Positions 25,490 through 35,023 of a DNA stretch of 64,000 bases are shown here, piece after piece. The stretch covers positions 38,039 through 102,038 of the forward strand of contig CAMYUW010000003.1 in assembly GCA_947302275.1 (NCBI GenBank). Direction: 5' to 3'. Both the position numbers and the translations under genes were made by a program. The number at the start of each line of letters is the position of its first letter. The first letter of the stretch is position 1. The notes below the pieces were generated by a model. It did no database searches. It was not told the origin of the DNA and saw only the letters and a list, made by a program, of their open reading frames with translations. Origin of the DNA: an uncultured Prevotellaceae bacterium (GTDB lineage Bacteria > Bacteroidota > Bacteroidia > Bacteroidales > Muribaculaceae).

Positions 25490-27277
25490 TTAACGATTCA
25501 TGGACAACAGCATATCGATGATTGCTGTAACGTCGGCAATGGAGACTCCATCCTTGTCATTGACATCGGCACAAGTAGTGCAGACGTCACCATTCCCACC
25601 TGCCAGCAGATAATCAATCAAGGTCGTTACATCACTGATGGTGACTGAACCACTATGGTTCACGTCACCCTTCTGATAGGTATGGGGCTCCTTCATGTAC
25701 CAGAAACTCACTGAGCCATTCTTATTGGCAACCATCTCGGTTACAGGTTTGCCCAAGTAGCCGGCCTTGCCGGTGATATTACCCATCGCATCCATATTGA
25801 GGACGGTGGCTGGTGTTGTTTCGTCGGTTAGGTCATATCGGTTGGACTGTGGCCACAGGTCGCCACTCTCACTATACTTGCTCAACTTGTTGTCGGCAGG
25901 CAGCAAGGTCACCAACTGGATTTTATCGTTGTTGGGCTTGTTGTTGGTCCAATAGCTCGGACTATAAGTGATATGGGTCACCATGATGCCTTGCCCGGGC
26001 AGATATCGGTCCCAACCCTGGCGCTGACGGTTCTCAAGAATAAAATACTCATTCCTGTTGATGTCGCTCTTGATGCATACGGCTTGATCGGTGAACTCGC
26101 TCATCTGGTTCCATGGGGTCAGAGTATAATAGGTATTCGGCACAGGATTGATATACTCAACCCATCCCATGAACACTTTCTCGTAGGCTGAATAACCCAC
26201 GGGTGTATAGCCATCGTTGCAATAGCAACCCAGGCACATGATATCCCAGTTGCCCATGCCATAATTGTCGTTATTACCCGTGTCATAAAGGTCAGGCAAA
26301 CCCAGGCAATGGCCGAATTCATGGGTAAACGTGCCGATGCCGTCGATGGTTTTCCCGTTGTCGTTGCTGCCATGCAGTTCATTGAAAACAGCAAAATGGT
26401 TAATATAGGGATCACCACTGCTGGGACTGAAGGCGCCATTACCTCCTCTCGAATAGTACTGCGCCGCCTCAAGAGTCCAGTTGCAAGGCCAGATGGTTTC
26501 AGGATGGTACATCGAAGACTGAGCCTCGCCCACACCAGCAAAGATGATGATGACAACATCGCAATAGTAGTCGTTGTTGGTATCGTATGGCTGAAACGAC
26601 ACGCCATCCTCAGCAGCCAGCTGGCAAGCCTCTGTCACCAGCCAACCGATGCCCTTGTCCTTGACAGTACCCGAGTGGCCTCCATAGTACTCTCGGTCCT
26701 GTGATAGGCAATAGATGCCATACACGTCAAACACTGGTTTGTACTTGCCATTGGACTGGTCATGGAAATACTGGCCAACGCTCTCTTTGCCCGTGAGCAT
26801 GGCATCGATGATTGCCTCGCGGGTATTCTTGAATTTCTTGTCCTGGAACTCGACCAGTATGATTGGGATGCGGCGCTCGCCTTGGGCAGGGACATCGGCG
26901 GAGGCATTGCTGCCCACAGCATTCAGTTTACCTTTTTGACCCGGCAACTTGTAGGGCTTGACTTGCATCGACAAAGCGGTGCGCTGGGCAGCAATGAAGG
27001 CTTTCTCGGTTGCGGTGCGCTCATTCGTTTCATGGGCACGCATGGCGGTTAGGCCGGTCAACGACGAGGTGTAATAGAAGTCGCCATCGGTTCCTCTGGC
27101 TACAGTCAAGCCGTCACTGGTCAAAATAGCGTTATTGAACGCATTGCCCACGGCCTGTACTTTTAAGGTTGTGCCGTCACTCTGAGTCATGGTGTGCCAA
27201 CCCGGCTTTGCAGGCATAGCAATAGCGATTACTGTGTAGCACAGCAACATCAATAGGGAAAAAAGTTTTTTTCTCAT
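25490..27277 (-). CDS. Secreted M6-family metalloprotease with dockerin-like tail (paralog 1)
   Basis: 595 residues from the ATG at 27277 (a TTG one codon earlier is less likely). Signal peptide LLMLLCYTVIAIAMPAKPG, then an N-terminal propeptide-like region, then the M6 (immune inhibitor A-type) catalytic domain with zinc motif HEFGHCLGLPD near residue 322. The Met-turn candidate is GNWDIMCLG. The C-terminus has two dockerin loops (GDVNHSGSVTISDVTTLIDY and ADVNDKDGVSIADVT). A paralog of the next gene upstream, sharing order and motifs but lacking its Ig/FN3-like modules. Promoter element at 27356-27363. Confidence 0.87.
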   Translation of the reverse strand: MRKKLFSLLMLLCYTVIAIAMPAKPGWHTMTQSDGTTLKVQAVGNAFNNAILTSDGLTVARGTDGDFYYTSSLTGLTAMRAHETNERTATEKAFIAAQRTALSMQVKPYKLPGQKGKLNAVGSNASADVPAQGERRIPIILVEFQDKKFKNTREAIIDAMLTGKESVGQYFHDQSNGKYKPVFDVYGIYCLSQDREYYGGHSGTVKDKGIGWLVTEACQLAAEDGVSFQPYDTNNDYYCDVVIIIFAGVGEAQSSMYHPETIWPCNWTLEAAQYYSRGGNGAFSPSSGDPYINHFAVFNELHGSNDNGKTIDGIGTFTHEFGHCLGLPDLYDTGNNDNYGMGNWDIMCLGCYCNDGYTPVGYSAYEKVFMGWVEYINPVPNTYYTLTPWNQMSEFTDQAVCIKSDINRNEYFILENRQRQGWDRYLPGQGIMVTHITYSPSYWTNNKPNNDKIQLVTLLPADNKLSKYSESGDLWPQSNRYDLTDETTPATVLNMDAMGNITGKAGYLGKPVTEMVANKNGSVSFWYMKEPHTYQKGDVNHSGSVTISDVTTLIDYLLAGGNGDVCTTCADVNDKDGVSIADVTAIIDMLLSMNR

Positions 27278-27355
27278 CAAATAGAAGATAGTGTTAATGT
27301 AATACGATTAATTAGTTCCTTACCCAGGAAGTAGTATCAGTTAAACAATGTGGCG

Positions 27356-27363
27356 CAAAATTA
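27356..27363 (-). promoter_or_regulatory. Promoter -7 element for M6 protease paralog 1
   Basis: TAATTTTG on the minus strand (CAAAATTA on plus), about 79 bases upstream of the ATG at 27277. The 27364-27450 stretch has no gene. Confidence 0.45.
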
Positions 27364-27450
27364 AGAATATTAATTCAAGTAAACAAGTAATCGGCAGGTT
27401 ACCAATACAAATTCACCAATTCCGGAAACAAGTGCCCGCTTCATCATGCA

Positions 27451-27484
27451 AAAACGGATGTGACATCACAGTCACATCCGTTTT
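27451..27484 (-). terminator. Rho-independent terminator of M6 protease paralog 2
   Basis: 14-bp perfect stem AAAACGGATGTGAC/GTCACATCCGTTTT, 6-base loop, 35 bases after the 27520 stop, with TTTTT on the minus strand. It separates the two protease genes into independent units. Confidence 0.8.
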
Positions 27485-27519
27485 ATCAGCACCCCTCCTG
27501 CAAGAGGATTCAGAACTCA

Positions 27520-30363
27520 TTACTTGCCAGACAACAACAAGTCAATCATAGTTGTCACATCGGTGATGAAAATGCCGTCCTCGCCATCCACATCGGCACA
27601 GATAGGACAGCAACCATCGGTATCGCCCAGCAAGTAGTCAATCAGTGTTGTCACATCGTTGATGGTCAAAATGCCATCATGATCTACATCGCCCGGCTGA
27701 TAATTATGGCCATTCTCAAACAAGGTCACTTCCTCCACATTGCTCCAGGCGCTCTCGGTACCATCGGCAAACAGGGTCTTTACCTTGTAGATATAGGTGC
27801 CCGCAGCCTCCAGATCCTTCACCGTGTAGAACCTGTCGGTGATGCCAGTGATGAGACGGTACAAGGCATCGCCACTCTCGGTGGCTTGGAATCTGCTTTC
27901 CTCTCCAGCATAAACGGTCACTTGCTTGATGCTGGAATAATTGGTTAGGGATTGAATGGTAACTGCATCAAGGTCAGCACAATCCAGCACCACAGTGTAA
28001 TTGGTGAGGCTGCCACTTAACGTCAAATCCTGTGCGCCAACGCTAGTCGAAACTCTGATGGTGGAAGTGTCATAATAATAGGCAGCGGCATTAATGACCA
28101 CGGTCACCTTGCCATAGCCAGTGAGATTATAGGTCGGGGTCTTGATAGTACCGTCATAAGCAAGAATCAGAGCGTTATTAAAGGCGCCCAGATAGGATGT
28201 AGCCGACCAGCCTTCAGGCAAGTATTCACCATAATTCCCTGAAATGTCATCAAGGCCTTGCCCGTCTTCTGTCAATGCATCGGGCACATTGCTGAAGTCG
28301 GCGGACTCCAACAGGACAAACGATGGCTTGGGCATCACCTCTAAGGTATAACTGGTCACATTCTGGGCGGGTGTCTGGTCAGTCCAGTCAGCACGGAACT
28401 GAGTCAAGTTGATGTACTGCTCATTTGCGGGTAACATCACAGGAGTATAGCCCTCAATGAGGCCGCGGCCAGTAAGATTGATGGTGACGTCCTCGGCACC
28501 GTCACTCTTCAGAGTGATGGCAGCGGTATAGTCCTGGATAGCGGCGGGGTGGAAAGTCACAGTGACATCTACACCATTGGCGGCAGCGGTACTGCTGATG
28601 ACGGTGGGTGTAACACTGAACACGCCACTCATGTCGTTGAGTGTCAATGTCACGTCGCCTGTCAGTGCTCCGCCTACAATCTTAAAGGTCCTAGTGGCAC
28701 CATTATTCATTAGCACATCCCCAAAGTCAATTTCATCGTTCGTAACTGAAATGACGGGGTTGGTTGCCATGCCCTTCATAAACCAAAAGCTGGCACTGCC
28801 ATCGCTGTTCTTCACCATTTCGGTAACAGGCTTACCCAGATAGCCAGCATTACCAGTGATACTTCCGTTAGCCTTCATGTAGAGTTTGGCAGGCGGGGTG
28901 GAATGGTCTGTAAACTCGGTTTTAAGTCTCTGCGGCCACAGGTCGGTACTCTCGCTATAGTAATTTAATGTGTTATCAGCCGGAACAAGAGTCATCAGCT
29001 GGATATCCTCATTGTTGGGCGAGTTGCCCCACCAGCGGTCAGCATTGTAGGTGACATGGGTAATCATAATTCCCTCACCTGGCATATAGCGGTCCCAGCC
29101 CTGCTTCTTGCGGTTCTCAAGGATAAAAAACTCATTACTGTTAATATCGCTCGTGATGCAAACGGCCTTATCGGTCGATTGTTGTTTCTGGTTAAACACG
29201 GGCAGTGTATAATAGGTTCCTGCAATCGGGGTGATATAATCTATCCAGCCCATGAAAACCTTTTCATAGGCAGAATAGCCCGGCGGGGTGAATCCGTCGT
29301 TATTGTAGCAGCCCAAGCACATGATATCCCAGTCACCCATACCGTAATGATCGCCTTCGCCCGTGTCATAGAAGTCGGGAAGGCCAAGGCAGTGTCCAAA
29401 CTCGTGGGTAAACGTGCCTATACCGTCAATGGTCGTGCCCATATCATCACTGCCATGCAGCTCGTTGAACACTGCAAACATATCAACCAATGGATCTCCT
29501 TTATTAGGACGGAATGCTCCATTTCCGCCCATTCCATAATAGGATGCAGCACTCAGATACCAGTTACATGGCCAGATAGCCTCAGGATGGTTCCACGACG
29601 CTTGCGCCTCACCCACTCCGGCGTAGATGACAATGACAACATCACAATAGTCATCATTATCGGTGTCGTAGGGGCTGAAGAAAACACCATCGGCTGCAGC
29701 CAACTGACAAGCCTCGGTCACCATCGATCCCAAGCCCTTATCATTGCCTCCTGTATTCCCGCCATAATATGAACGGTTTTGCGACAGACAATAAATGCCG
29801 TATACGTCAAATTCAGGTTCATACAATCCGTTGGACTGGTCGCGGAAGTACTGGCCAACGCTCTCATTGCCTGTGAGCATGGCTTCGATAATATCCTCGC
29901 GGGTATTGCTGAACTTTTTGTCCTTATATTCCACCAGAATAATCGGGATGCGGCGCTGGCCATGGGCGGGAACCCCAGAATCCTCATTGCTGCCGCCCAC
30001 ACCGATTTTGCCTTTCTGATTTGGCATCCTGTAAGGCCTGGAAGCCCTGGATGACATTGTCATGTTAGCGCGCTGGGCATTGACAAAGGCAGTCTCGCCT
30101 GGCGTGCGCTCACCGGCTTCATGGGCGCGTACTGCTGTCAATCCTGTCAGCGATGAGGTGTAATAGAAGTCACCATCATCGCCACGGGCGACCATCAGTC
30201 CATCACTGGTTAAGATCGCATTGTTAAAGGCATTGCCCACAGCCTGCACCTTCAAGGTGGTTCCGTCACTTTGCTTAATGATGTGCCAACCCGGCTTGGC
30301 AGGCATAGCCCCTACTTCCATTGCAAGGCACAGGAGCGTCAGGAAAAATAGATACTTTCTCAT
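27520..30363 (-). CDS. Secreted M6-family metalloprotease with Ig-like modules and dockerin-like tail (paralog 2)
   Basis: 947 residues. Signal peptide LFFLTLLCLAMEVGAMPAKP. The propeptide and M6 domain are close to paralog 1, with HEFGHCLGLPD near residue 322 and GDWDIMCLG. About 350 further residues follow. First is an Ig-like, Hydin/ASH-type module near 555-650 (VTNDEIDFGDVLMNNGATRT). Next come FN3-like segments with choice-of-anchor features (YTPVMLPANEQYINLTQFRA; YLPEGWSATSYLG). The protein ends with two dockerin loops (GDVDHDGILTINDVTTLIDY, ADVDGEDGIFITDVT). It is probably an outer-surface or secreted protease; substrates are unknown. It has its own promoter (30420-30427) and terminator. 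Confidence 0.87.
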   Translation of the reverse strand: MRKYLFFLTLLCLAMEVGAMPAKPGWHIIKQSDGTTLKVQAVGNAFNNAILTSDGLMVARGDDGDFYYTSSLTGLTAVRAHEAGERTPGETAFVNAQRANMTMSSRASRPYRMPNQKGKIGVGGSNEDSGVPAHGQRRIPIILVEYKDKKFSNTREDIIEAMLTGNESVGQYFRDQSNGLYEPEFDVYGIYCLSQNRSYYGGNTGGNDKGLGSMVTEACQLAAADGVFFSPYDTDNDDYCDVVIVIYAGVGEAQASWNHPEAIWPCNWYLSAASYYGMGGNGAFRPNKGDPLVDMFAVFNELHGSDDMGTTIDGIGTFTHEFGHCLGLPDFYDTGEGDHYGMGDWDIMCLGCYNNDGFTPPGYSAYEKVFMGWIDYITPIAGTYYTLPVFNQKQQSTDKAVCITSDINSNEFFILENRKKQGWDRYMPGEGIMITHVTYNADRWWGNSPNNEDIQLMTLVPADNTLNYYSESTDLWPQRLKTEFTDHSTPPAKLYMKANGSITGNAGYLGKPVTEMVKNSDGSASFWFMKGMATNPVISVTNDEIDFGDVLMNNGATRTFKIVGGALTGDVTLTLNDMSGVFSVTPTVISSTAAANGVDVTVTFHPAAIQDYTAAITLKSDGAEDVTINLTGRGLIEGYTPVMLPANEQYINLTQFRADWTDQTPAQNVTSYTLEVMPKPSFVLLESADFSNVPDALTEDGQGLDDISGNYGEYLPEGWSATSYLGAFNNALILAYDGTIKTPTYNLTGYGKVTVVINAAAYYYDTSTIRVSTSVGAQDLTLSGSLTNYTVVLDCADLDAVTIQSLTNYSSIKQVTVYAGEESRFQATESGDALYRLITGITDRFYTVKDLEAAGTYIYKVKTLFADGTESAWSNVEEVTLFENGHNYQPGDVDHDGILTINDVTTLIDYLLGDTDGCCPICADVDGEDGIFITDVTTMIDLLLSGK

Positions 30364-30419
30364 TTTTTATAAGCTTACAATTTAGTTAATACTTTAGATT
30401 CTATTTGAAAAATATACGG

Positions 30420-30427
30420 CAAATATA
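30420..30427 (-). promoter_or_regulatory. Promoter -7 element for M6 protease paralog 2
   Basis: TATATTTG on minus (CAAATATA on plus), 57 bases upstream of the ATG at 30363, between it and the end of menE. Confidence 0.45.
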
Positions 30428-30467
30428 AGGCAATTATTTAACTCCCACAATAAAGTGGAGCAATTCG

Positions 30468-31481
30468 TCAAGAATCGATATACAGCCGAGACTGGGCAAG
30501 AGCAGCAGCTTGGGAACGGGCTGGCTTGCCTGTGGGGGTCATCGGGAGAGCAGGAACGGCAAAGATGCGTTTAGGACACGCATACTTTTCAAGGTGCTGC
30601 TCACAAGCCTGCTGGGCATCCCGGATGTCGGCATCGGAACCCTGTAAGAGCATAACGACAATCTCGCCAAATTTGGTATCAGGACACTTGGTGATCAGGA
30701 ACGGGTGAGCAATGTATGGCGCCAGGTCTTTCTCGACCTGCTCGATATGAATCTTCACACCACCACTGTTGATGACGTTGTCGATACGGCCCAGCACACG
30801 GAAACGCTGCGTTCCCGGCTGCATATCCACGACATCATGCGTCACCAGACATTCGGGGCACAAGTGGGGCGCATCAATTACCAGGCAGTTGTCCTCGGTG
30901 GCACTCAAAGTGACACCAGGCATCGGGGTGAACCATGGAGAAGCCTCACTGCCGCTCACGCGCCGCAGGGCAACATGAGACAAGGTCTCGGTCATGCCAT
31001 AGCTGTGCCAAATGGCATTGTCAAAACCCTGTAACTCCTTTTCAAGAGAAGGGTCAAGCGGTCCACCGCCAATAATCAAGTGACGGAAGTTACTCAAGAT
31101 TTCCCGCTCTAGCGGCACTCGCAGACTGTTATAAACCTGCATCGGAACCATGGCGGCAAAATCCACTTTTTTGCCCATTTCATCGCTCTTTTTCGCCATT
31201 TCGGCAAGAGGATGACCCGATGGTTCAACGACCATTAGTTGCAAATTCCGCTCGATGGCACGCACGACCATCATCTTGCCCGCAATGTAATCGGCACTCA
31301 TGCATAACAATGCCGTGTCACCAGACTTCAGGCCGAGGAAGTTACAGGTAGCACGGGCACTGGCCAGCATACGGCGTTTCTCGACACGCATCACTTTAGG
31401 GGCGCCTGTCGAGCCGCTGGTATGCACTTCGATGGTTTCACTGGCGTCATGCCACTGGCTGATAAACTCGTCAACTGTCAT
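30468..31481 (-). CDS. menE: o-Succinylbenzoate-CoA ligase, short form
   Basis: 337 residues, about 110 shorter than E. coli MenE, as is usual in Bacteroidota. The adenylate-forming motif HTSGSTGAPKVMRV is near residue 20. IWHSYGMTETLSHVALR and the hinge LGRIDNVINSGGVKIHIEQV are present; TPTGKPARSQAA contains the expected C-terminal lysine. It activates o-succinylbenzoate to its CoA ester in menaquinone synthesis. It overlaps menC by four bases (ATGA) and is last in the menF-D-B-C-E operon. Confidence 0.87.
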   Translation of the reverse strand: MTVDEFISQWHDASETIEVHTSGSTGAPKVMRVEKRRMLASARATCNFLGLKSGDTALLCMSADYIAGKMMVVRAIERNLQLMVVEPSGHPLAEMAKKSDEMGKKVDFAAMVPMQVYNSLRVPLEREILSNFRHLIIGGGPLDPSLEKELQGFDNAIWHSYGMTETLSHVALRRVSGSEASPWFTPMPGVTLSATEDNCLVIDAPHLCPECLVTHDVVDMQPGTQRFRVLGRIDNVINSGGVKIHIEQVEKDLAPYIAHPFLITKCPDTKFGEIVVMLLQGSDADIRDAQQACEQHLEKYACPKRIFAVPALPMTPTGKPARSQAAALAQSRLYIDS

Positions 31482-32518
31482 GGCCGATACCAGAGTTTAT
31501 CGCGCTGGATGGCGATGGGAATTGTATTGATATTATCGGTAAAGAGCTGGCCAGTACCCAGGCCCTGAGGCATGATAATGGTAGGACCATATACTTCGGC
31601 AGCCAAATGGGCAATGGCATTAAGACCCACATTACTCTCCAGGGCACTTGTAATCCACGAGCCTATGCCGCGTTCCTGTGCCAGCGAAATCCACTCACGG
31701 CAACCGGCAGAACCGCCATGCAAGGAGGGCTTGAGTACAATGTATTTGGGACAGATGGTATCAAGCAACCGCTGCTTGTCCTCCAGAGTGTTCACGCCGA
31801 TCAGTTCCTCATCGAGGGCGATAGGCAAGGGCGAGATGCGGCACAGGCGAGCCATCTCTTGCCACTGGCCTGCCCTGATGGGCTGCTCAATAGAATGAAT
31901 GTCGTTGCAGGCCAACTGATGCAATTTGTCCAAAGCCTCATCGGGTGCAAATGCCCCATTGGCATCAACCCGCAACTCGATTTGCTCGCTGCCGAAGCGG
32001 TCACGCAAACGTCGAATAAGCGCCATTTCATCGGCAAAATCGATAGCGCCAATCTTAATCTTGACGCATGTAAATCCCTGACTGATTTTCTGCTCCAAGC
32101 GGGTTGCCATGGTTTCAAAATCACCCATCCAAACCAACCCGTTAATGGGTATGCCCTCTTCTCCTCGGGAAAAGGGCGTGCTGGACAATGCCGTACTGCC
32201 ACCTTCATGAAGTTGTCGCCAAGCCATTTCAAGTCCAAACAGCATTGATGGGTAATCGCGAAGGGCATCGACGTCGATACCGCCACGGGCACAGACGTTG
32301 TCACATTGACGACGAAGCACCGCATCATAATCGGGCAGATCATCGCAACTCAGTTTGGGCAACGGTGCGCACTCCCCTACTCCCACAATGCCTGGCAGGT
32401 CATCACAAGTGAGATGGACAAAACGGCTGGTGCGCGTATGATAAACTCCACGCGATGTTCCCGCAGGTTCCTTGAAGTGGAACACGCGGGTAGTGATATC
32501 GATGTGGTAATTGCTCAT
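31478..32518 (-). CDS. menC: o-Succinylbenzoate synthase
   Basis: 346 residues from the ATG at 32518. Enolase superfamily: the catalytic lysine pair is in CVKIKIGAID, then metal ligands ELRVDANGAF and IEQPIRAGQ, then ALDEELIG, and the second lysine in IVLKPSLHGG. It dehydrates SHCHC to o-succinylbenzoate. The start overlaps the menB stop in the form TGATG, and its stop overlaps menE as ATGA, so translation is coupled on both sides. Confidence 0.9.
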   Translation of the reverse strand: MSNYHIDITTRVFHFKEPAGTSRGVYHTRTSRFVHLTCDDLPGIVGVGECAPLPKLSCDDLPDYDAVLRRQCDNVCARGGIDVDALRDYPSMLFGLEMAWRQLHEGGSTALSSTPFSRGEEGIPINGLVWMGDFETMATRLEQKISQGFTCVKIKIGAIDFADEMALIRRLRDRFGSEQIELRVDANGAFAPDEALDKLHQLACNDIHSIEQPIRAGQWQEMARLCRISPLPIALDEELIGVNTLEDKQRLLDTICPKYIVLKPSLHGGSAGCREWISLAQERGIGSWITSALESNVGLNAIAHLAAEVYGPTIIMPQGLGTGQLFTDNINTIPIAIQRDKLWYRP

Positions 32519-33345
32519 CAAGGAAGATACGGATACTGGTCAAAGTCGGGTTTGCGCTTTTCCAGGAAAGCCTTTCCTCCCTCCTGAGCCTCATCCATGC
32601 AGTAGTACAGCATGGTGCAGTCACCAGCCAACTGCTGGATACCTGCCTGGCCATCAAGTTCGGCATTAAGGCCCATCTTAATCATGCGCAAGGCGAGAGG
32701 TGAACGCTCCATCATCGTCTGGGCCCACTCCACGCACTCATCCTCGAGTCGTTCCAGAGGAACTACCTTGTTGACCATGCCCATCTGCTCGGCCTCACGT
32801 GCGGTATATTGACGGCACAGGAACCAAATCTCGCGCGCTTTCTTTTGTCCGACGATACGGGCAAGATAGGAAGAGCCGAAGCCTGCATCAAACGAACCGA
32901 CCTTGGGACCCGTCTGCCCGAAGATAGCATTCTCGCTGGCAATAGTCAGGTCACACACCACATGCAGCACATGGCCACCGCCGATGGCATAGCCATTGAC
33001 CATCGCGATAACCGGTTTGGGCAGGCGGCGAATCTGCATCTGCACATCGAGCACACTCAAGCGGGGAACTCCCTCACTGTCCACATAGCCGCCACGTCCC
33101 TTGACATGCATGTCGCCTCCGGCACAGAAGGCCTTGTCACCAGCACCGGTGAGCAACACTACGCGGATGTCGGACGCTTCACGGCAATGACTAAATGCTT
33201 GAGACATTTCCAAGGTAGTCAATGGGGTGAAGGCATTACGGTAGCGTTCACGGTTGATGGTAATCTTGGCAATGCGATCATACTGCTCAAACAGGATTTC
33301 CTTGAAATCAAATCCCTCTATCTTTTTCCATTCTCTTGTTGCCAT
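32518..33345 (-). CDS. menB: 1,4-Dihydroxy-2-naphthoyl-CoA synthase
   Basis: 275 residues, crotonase fold. It carries the oxyanion-hole segments [14 protein letters not shown] and [19 protein letters not shown], the substrate-sealing [20 protein letters not shown] block specific to MenB, and the [12 protein letters not shown] helix. It closes the naphthoquinone ring from o-succinylbenzoyl-CoA. It lies 13 bases after menD and overlaps menC. Confidence 0.94.
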   Translation of the reverse strand: MATREWKKIEGFDFKEILFEQYDRIAKITINRERYRNAFTPLTTLEMSQAFSHCREASDIRVVLLTGAGDKAFCAGGDMHVKGRGGYVDSEGVPRLSVLDVQMQIRRLPKPVIAMVNGYAIGGGHVLHVVCDLTIASENAIFGQTGPKVGSFDAGFGSSYLARIVGQKKAREIWFLCRQYTAREAEQMGMVNKVVPLERLEDECVEWAQTMMERSPLALRMIKMGLNAELDGQAGIQQLAGDCTMLYYCMDEAQEGGKAFLEKRKPDFDQYPYLP

Positions 33346-33358
33346 ATTCAGTAATTAC

Positions 33359-35023
33359 TTATTTTAGATGTTTTATTGATTCACTTGCTTGCTGCCAGAC
33401 GCGGCAATCTTGTTCCACAGCAGTAACCACCTCAAGCAGACGGGGACGGTCACTTTCGTCCTGAACGAGCCATGCGATGCCGCTGTATAAATCTTCGCTG
33501 CCATGGGCTGTACGATACTGGACTCCATGCTGGAGGCAACATCCCTCGGCATGGGTCATGTGGCCTGCTGCAATCATCGTGTCACGCGCGGGAGAGGCCT
33601 CCAGACCAGGCAGTTGGGAGAAGATACCGCCACCACCGTTGTTCAGCAGCAAGATGCGCAGATTACCACGCAGGTTGCTGTTCCACAACGCATTCTGATC
33701 ATAGAAGAAACTCAAATCACCTGTCACACACAACACTCGGTCACTGGTTACCACGGCACAACCTGCCGCAGCCGACGTGGTTCCCTCAATGCCGTTCACG
33801 CCACGATTGCAGCACACGTGCTGTCGGGCAAATATATTGGCCAGGCGAACAGGCTGACTGTTGGCAAAATGGAGCACAAAGGGTTCCTGTAATTCTCTAG
33901 CCGATTGCAGGGCCAACTTCACCGCCAGCATCTGGGAGAAGTCGGGTCGAAGGCTATCGAAATGCTGCTGCACTTGATCCAGACTCTCATGCCATAACTG
34001 AGCAAAATCATTTGTTTTCTCTTGATCAAGAAGCTGAACTAGCGCCTGCAAAGCCACTTGAGGCTTACAATGAATAATTTGAGTCAAGTGGCCGAAAGTA
34101 TCATGTATCTCGTTCGACTCGTTCACCTGAATCATGGGTATGCCTTCCAAACGGCGCAGATAGCCCTTGAGGCGCTTGCTCACCAGCGTTCCGCCCATAT
34201 AGATGACGCAGTCGGGCTCAAAATCAGCAGTATTTCCAATGTGAGGCAGCAGTTCGTCATAGGGCACACCTCCATCATCGGATCCCAAAGCCTCGACAAG
34301 GACAGCGACATGAGGCATGAGTTTACCCATCATTTCACGGGTGAAAGTTCCCTGGGGCAGCTGGCCTATAACCAGCATAGGTTTTTTAGCTGATCTGATA
34401 GGTTGTAATGCTTCAAAAAGCGCGGTTTGACCGCTCGAAACGCTCAACGATGTGATGATGCGCTCTACTGGCAAGGAAGGCACCGTGAAATTAAATAACG
34501 GCTCATCGTAGGGGACATTGATATGCACGGGACCACCCCGACGAGCAGAAATCATCGCCTCGTTAGCCATTCGGTTACAATGCCATCGCGAGAGGTCGTC
34601 ATGAGGCTCAACCAGATTGGCATCCATCAGTGTAAAACGTGACAATACGCCAGGCTGGTCTATCGTCTGCCCCATCTGCTGGCCGATGTGCGCCATGGGA
34701 CGGTCGGCACTGATGACCACCAGTGGCAAGTGACGGTGCCGAGCCTCGGCCACTGATGGAGCCAAATCAAGCACAGCTGTTCCCGATGTGACGCATACCG
34801 CTACAGGTTCTCCCAGTTGCTCGACCATGCCCAGTGCAAAAAATCCCGCACTGCGCTCGTCGGTCACAGGATAGCATTTAACTTGCGGGCATTCATTCAG
34901 ATTGTGTACGATGGGCGCGTTGCGGGAACCAGGGCAGACTACCGCATGGGTCAAGCCGTGGCCCAGCATCACTGCACACAATATATTAATGTTTTCTTTG
35001 TCACTATAACTCATGTCTCTCAT
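33359..35023 (-). CDS. menD: SEPHCHC synthase
   Basis: 554 residues, a thiamine-diphosphate enzyme. VVCPGSRNAPIV near the N-terminus and the catalytic Glu region AVCVTSGTAVLDLAPSV are present. The ThDP motif runs from CVTGDLSFFYDQNALWN to ILLLNNGGGGIFSQLPG. It adds 2-oxoglutarate-derived succinyl semialdehyde to isochorismate. It overlaps the menF end by 20 bases (ATG at 35023; an ATG at 35014 is also possible). Confidence 0.94.
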   Translation of the reverse strand: MRDMSYSDKENINILCAVMLGHGLTHAVVCPGSRNAPIVHNLNECPQVKCYPVTDERSAGFFALGMVEQLGEPVAVCVTSGTAVLDLAPSVAEARHRHLPLVVISADRPMAHIGQQMGQTIDQPGVLSRFTLMDANLVEPHDDLSRWHCNRMANEAMISARRGGPVHINVPYDEPLFNFTVPSLPVERIITSLSVSSGQTALFEALQPIRSAKKPMLVIGQLPQGTFTREMMGKLMPHVAVLVEALGSDDGGVPYDELLPHIGNTADFEPDCVIYMGGTLVSKRLKGYLRRLEGIPMIQVNESNEIHDTFGHLTQIIHCKPQVALQALVQLLDQEKTNDFAQLWHESLDQVQQHFDSLRPDFSQMLAVKLALQSARELQEPFVLHFANSQPVRLANIFARQHVCCNRGVNGIEGTTSAAAGCAVVTSDRVLCVTGDLSFFYDQNALWNSNLRGNLRILLLNNGGGGIFSQLPGLEASPARDTMIAAGHMTHAEGCCLQHGVQYRTAHGSEDLYSGIAWLVQDESDRPRLLEVVTAVEQDCRVWQQASESIKHLK

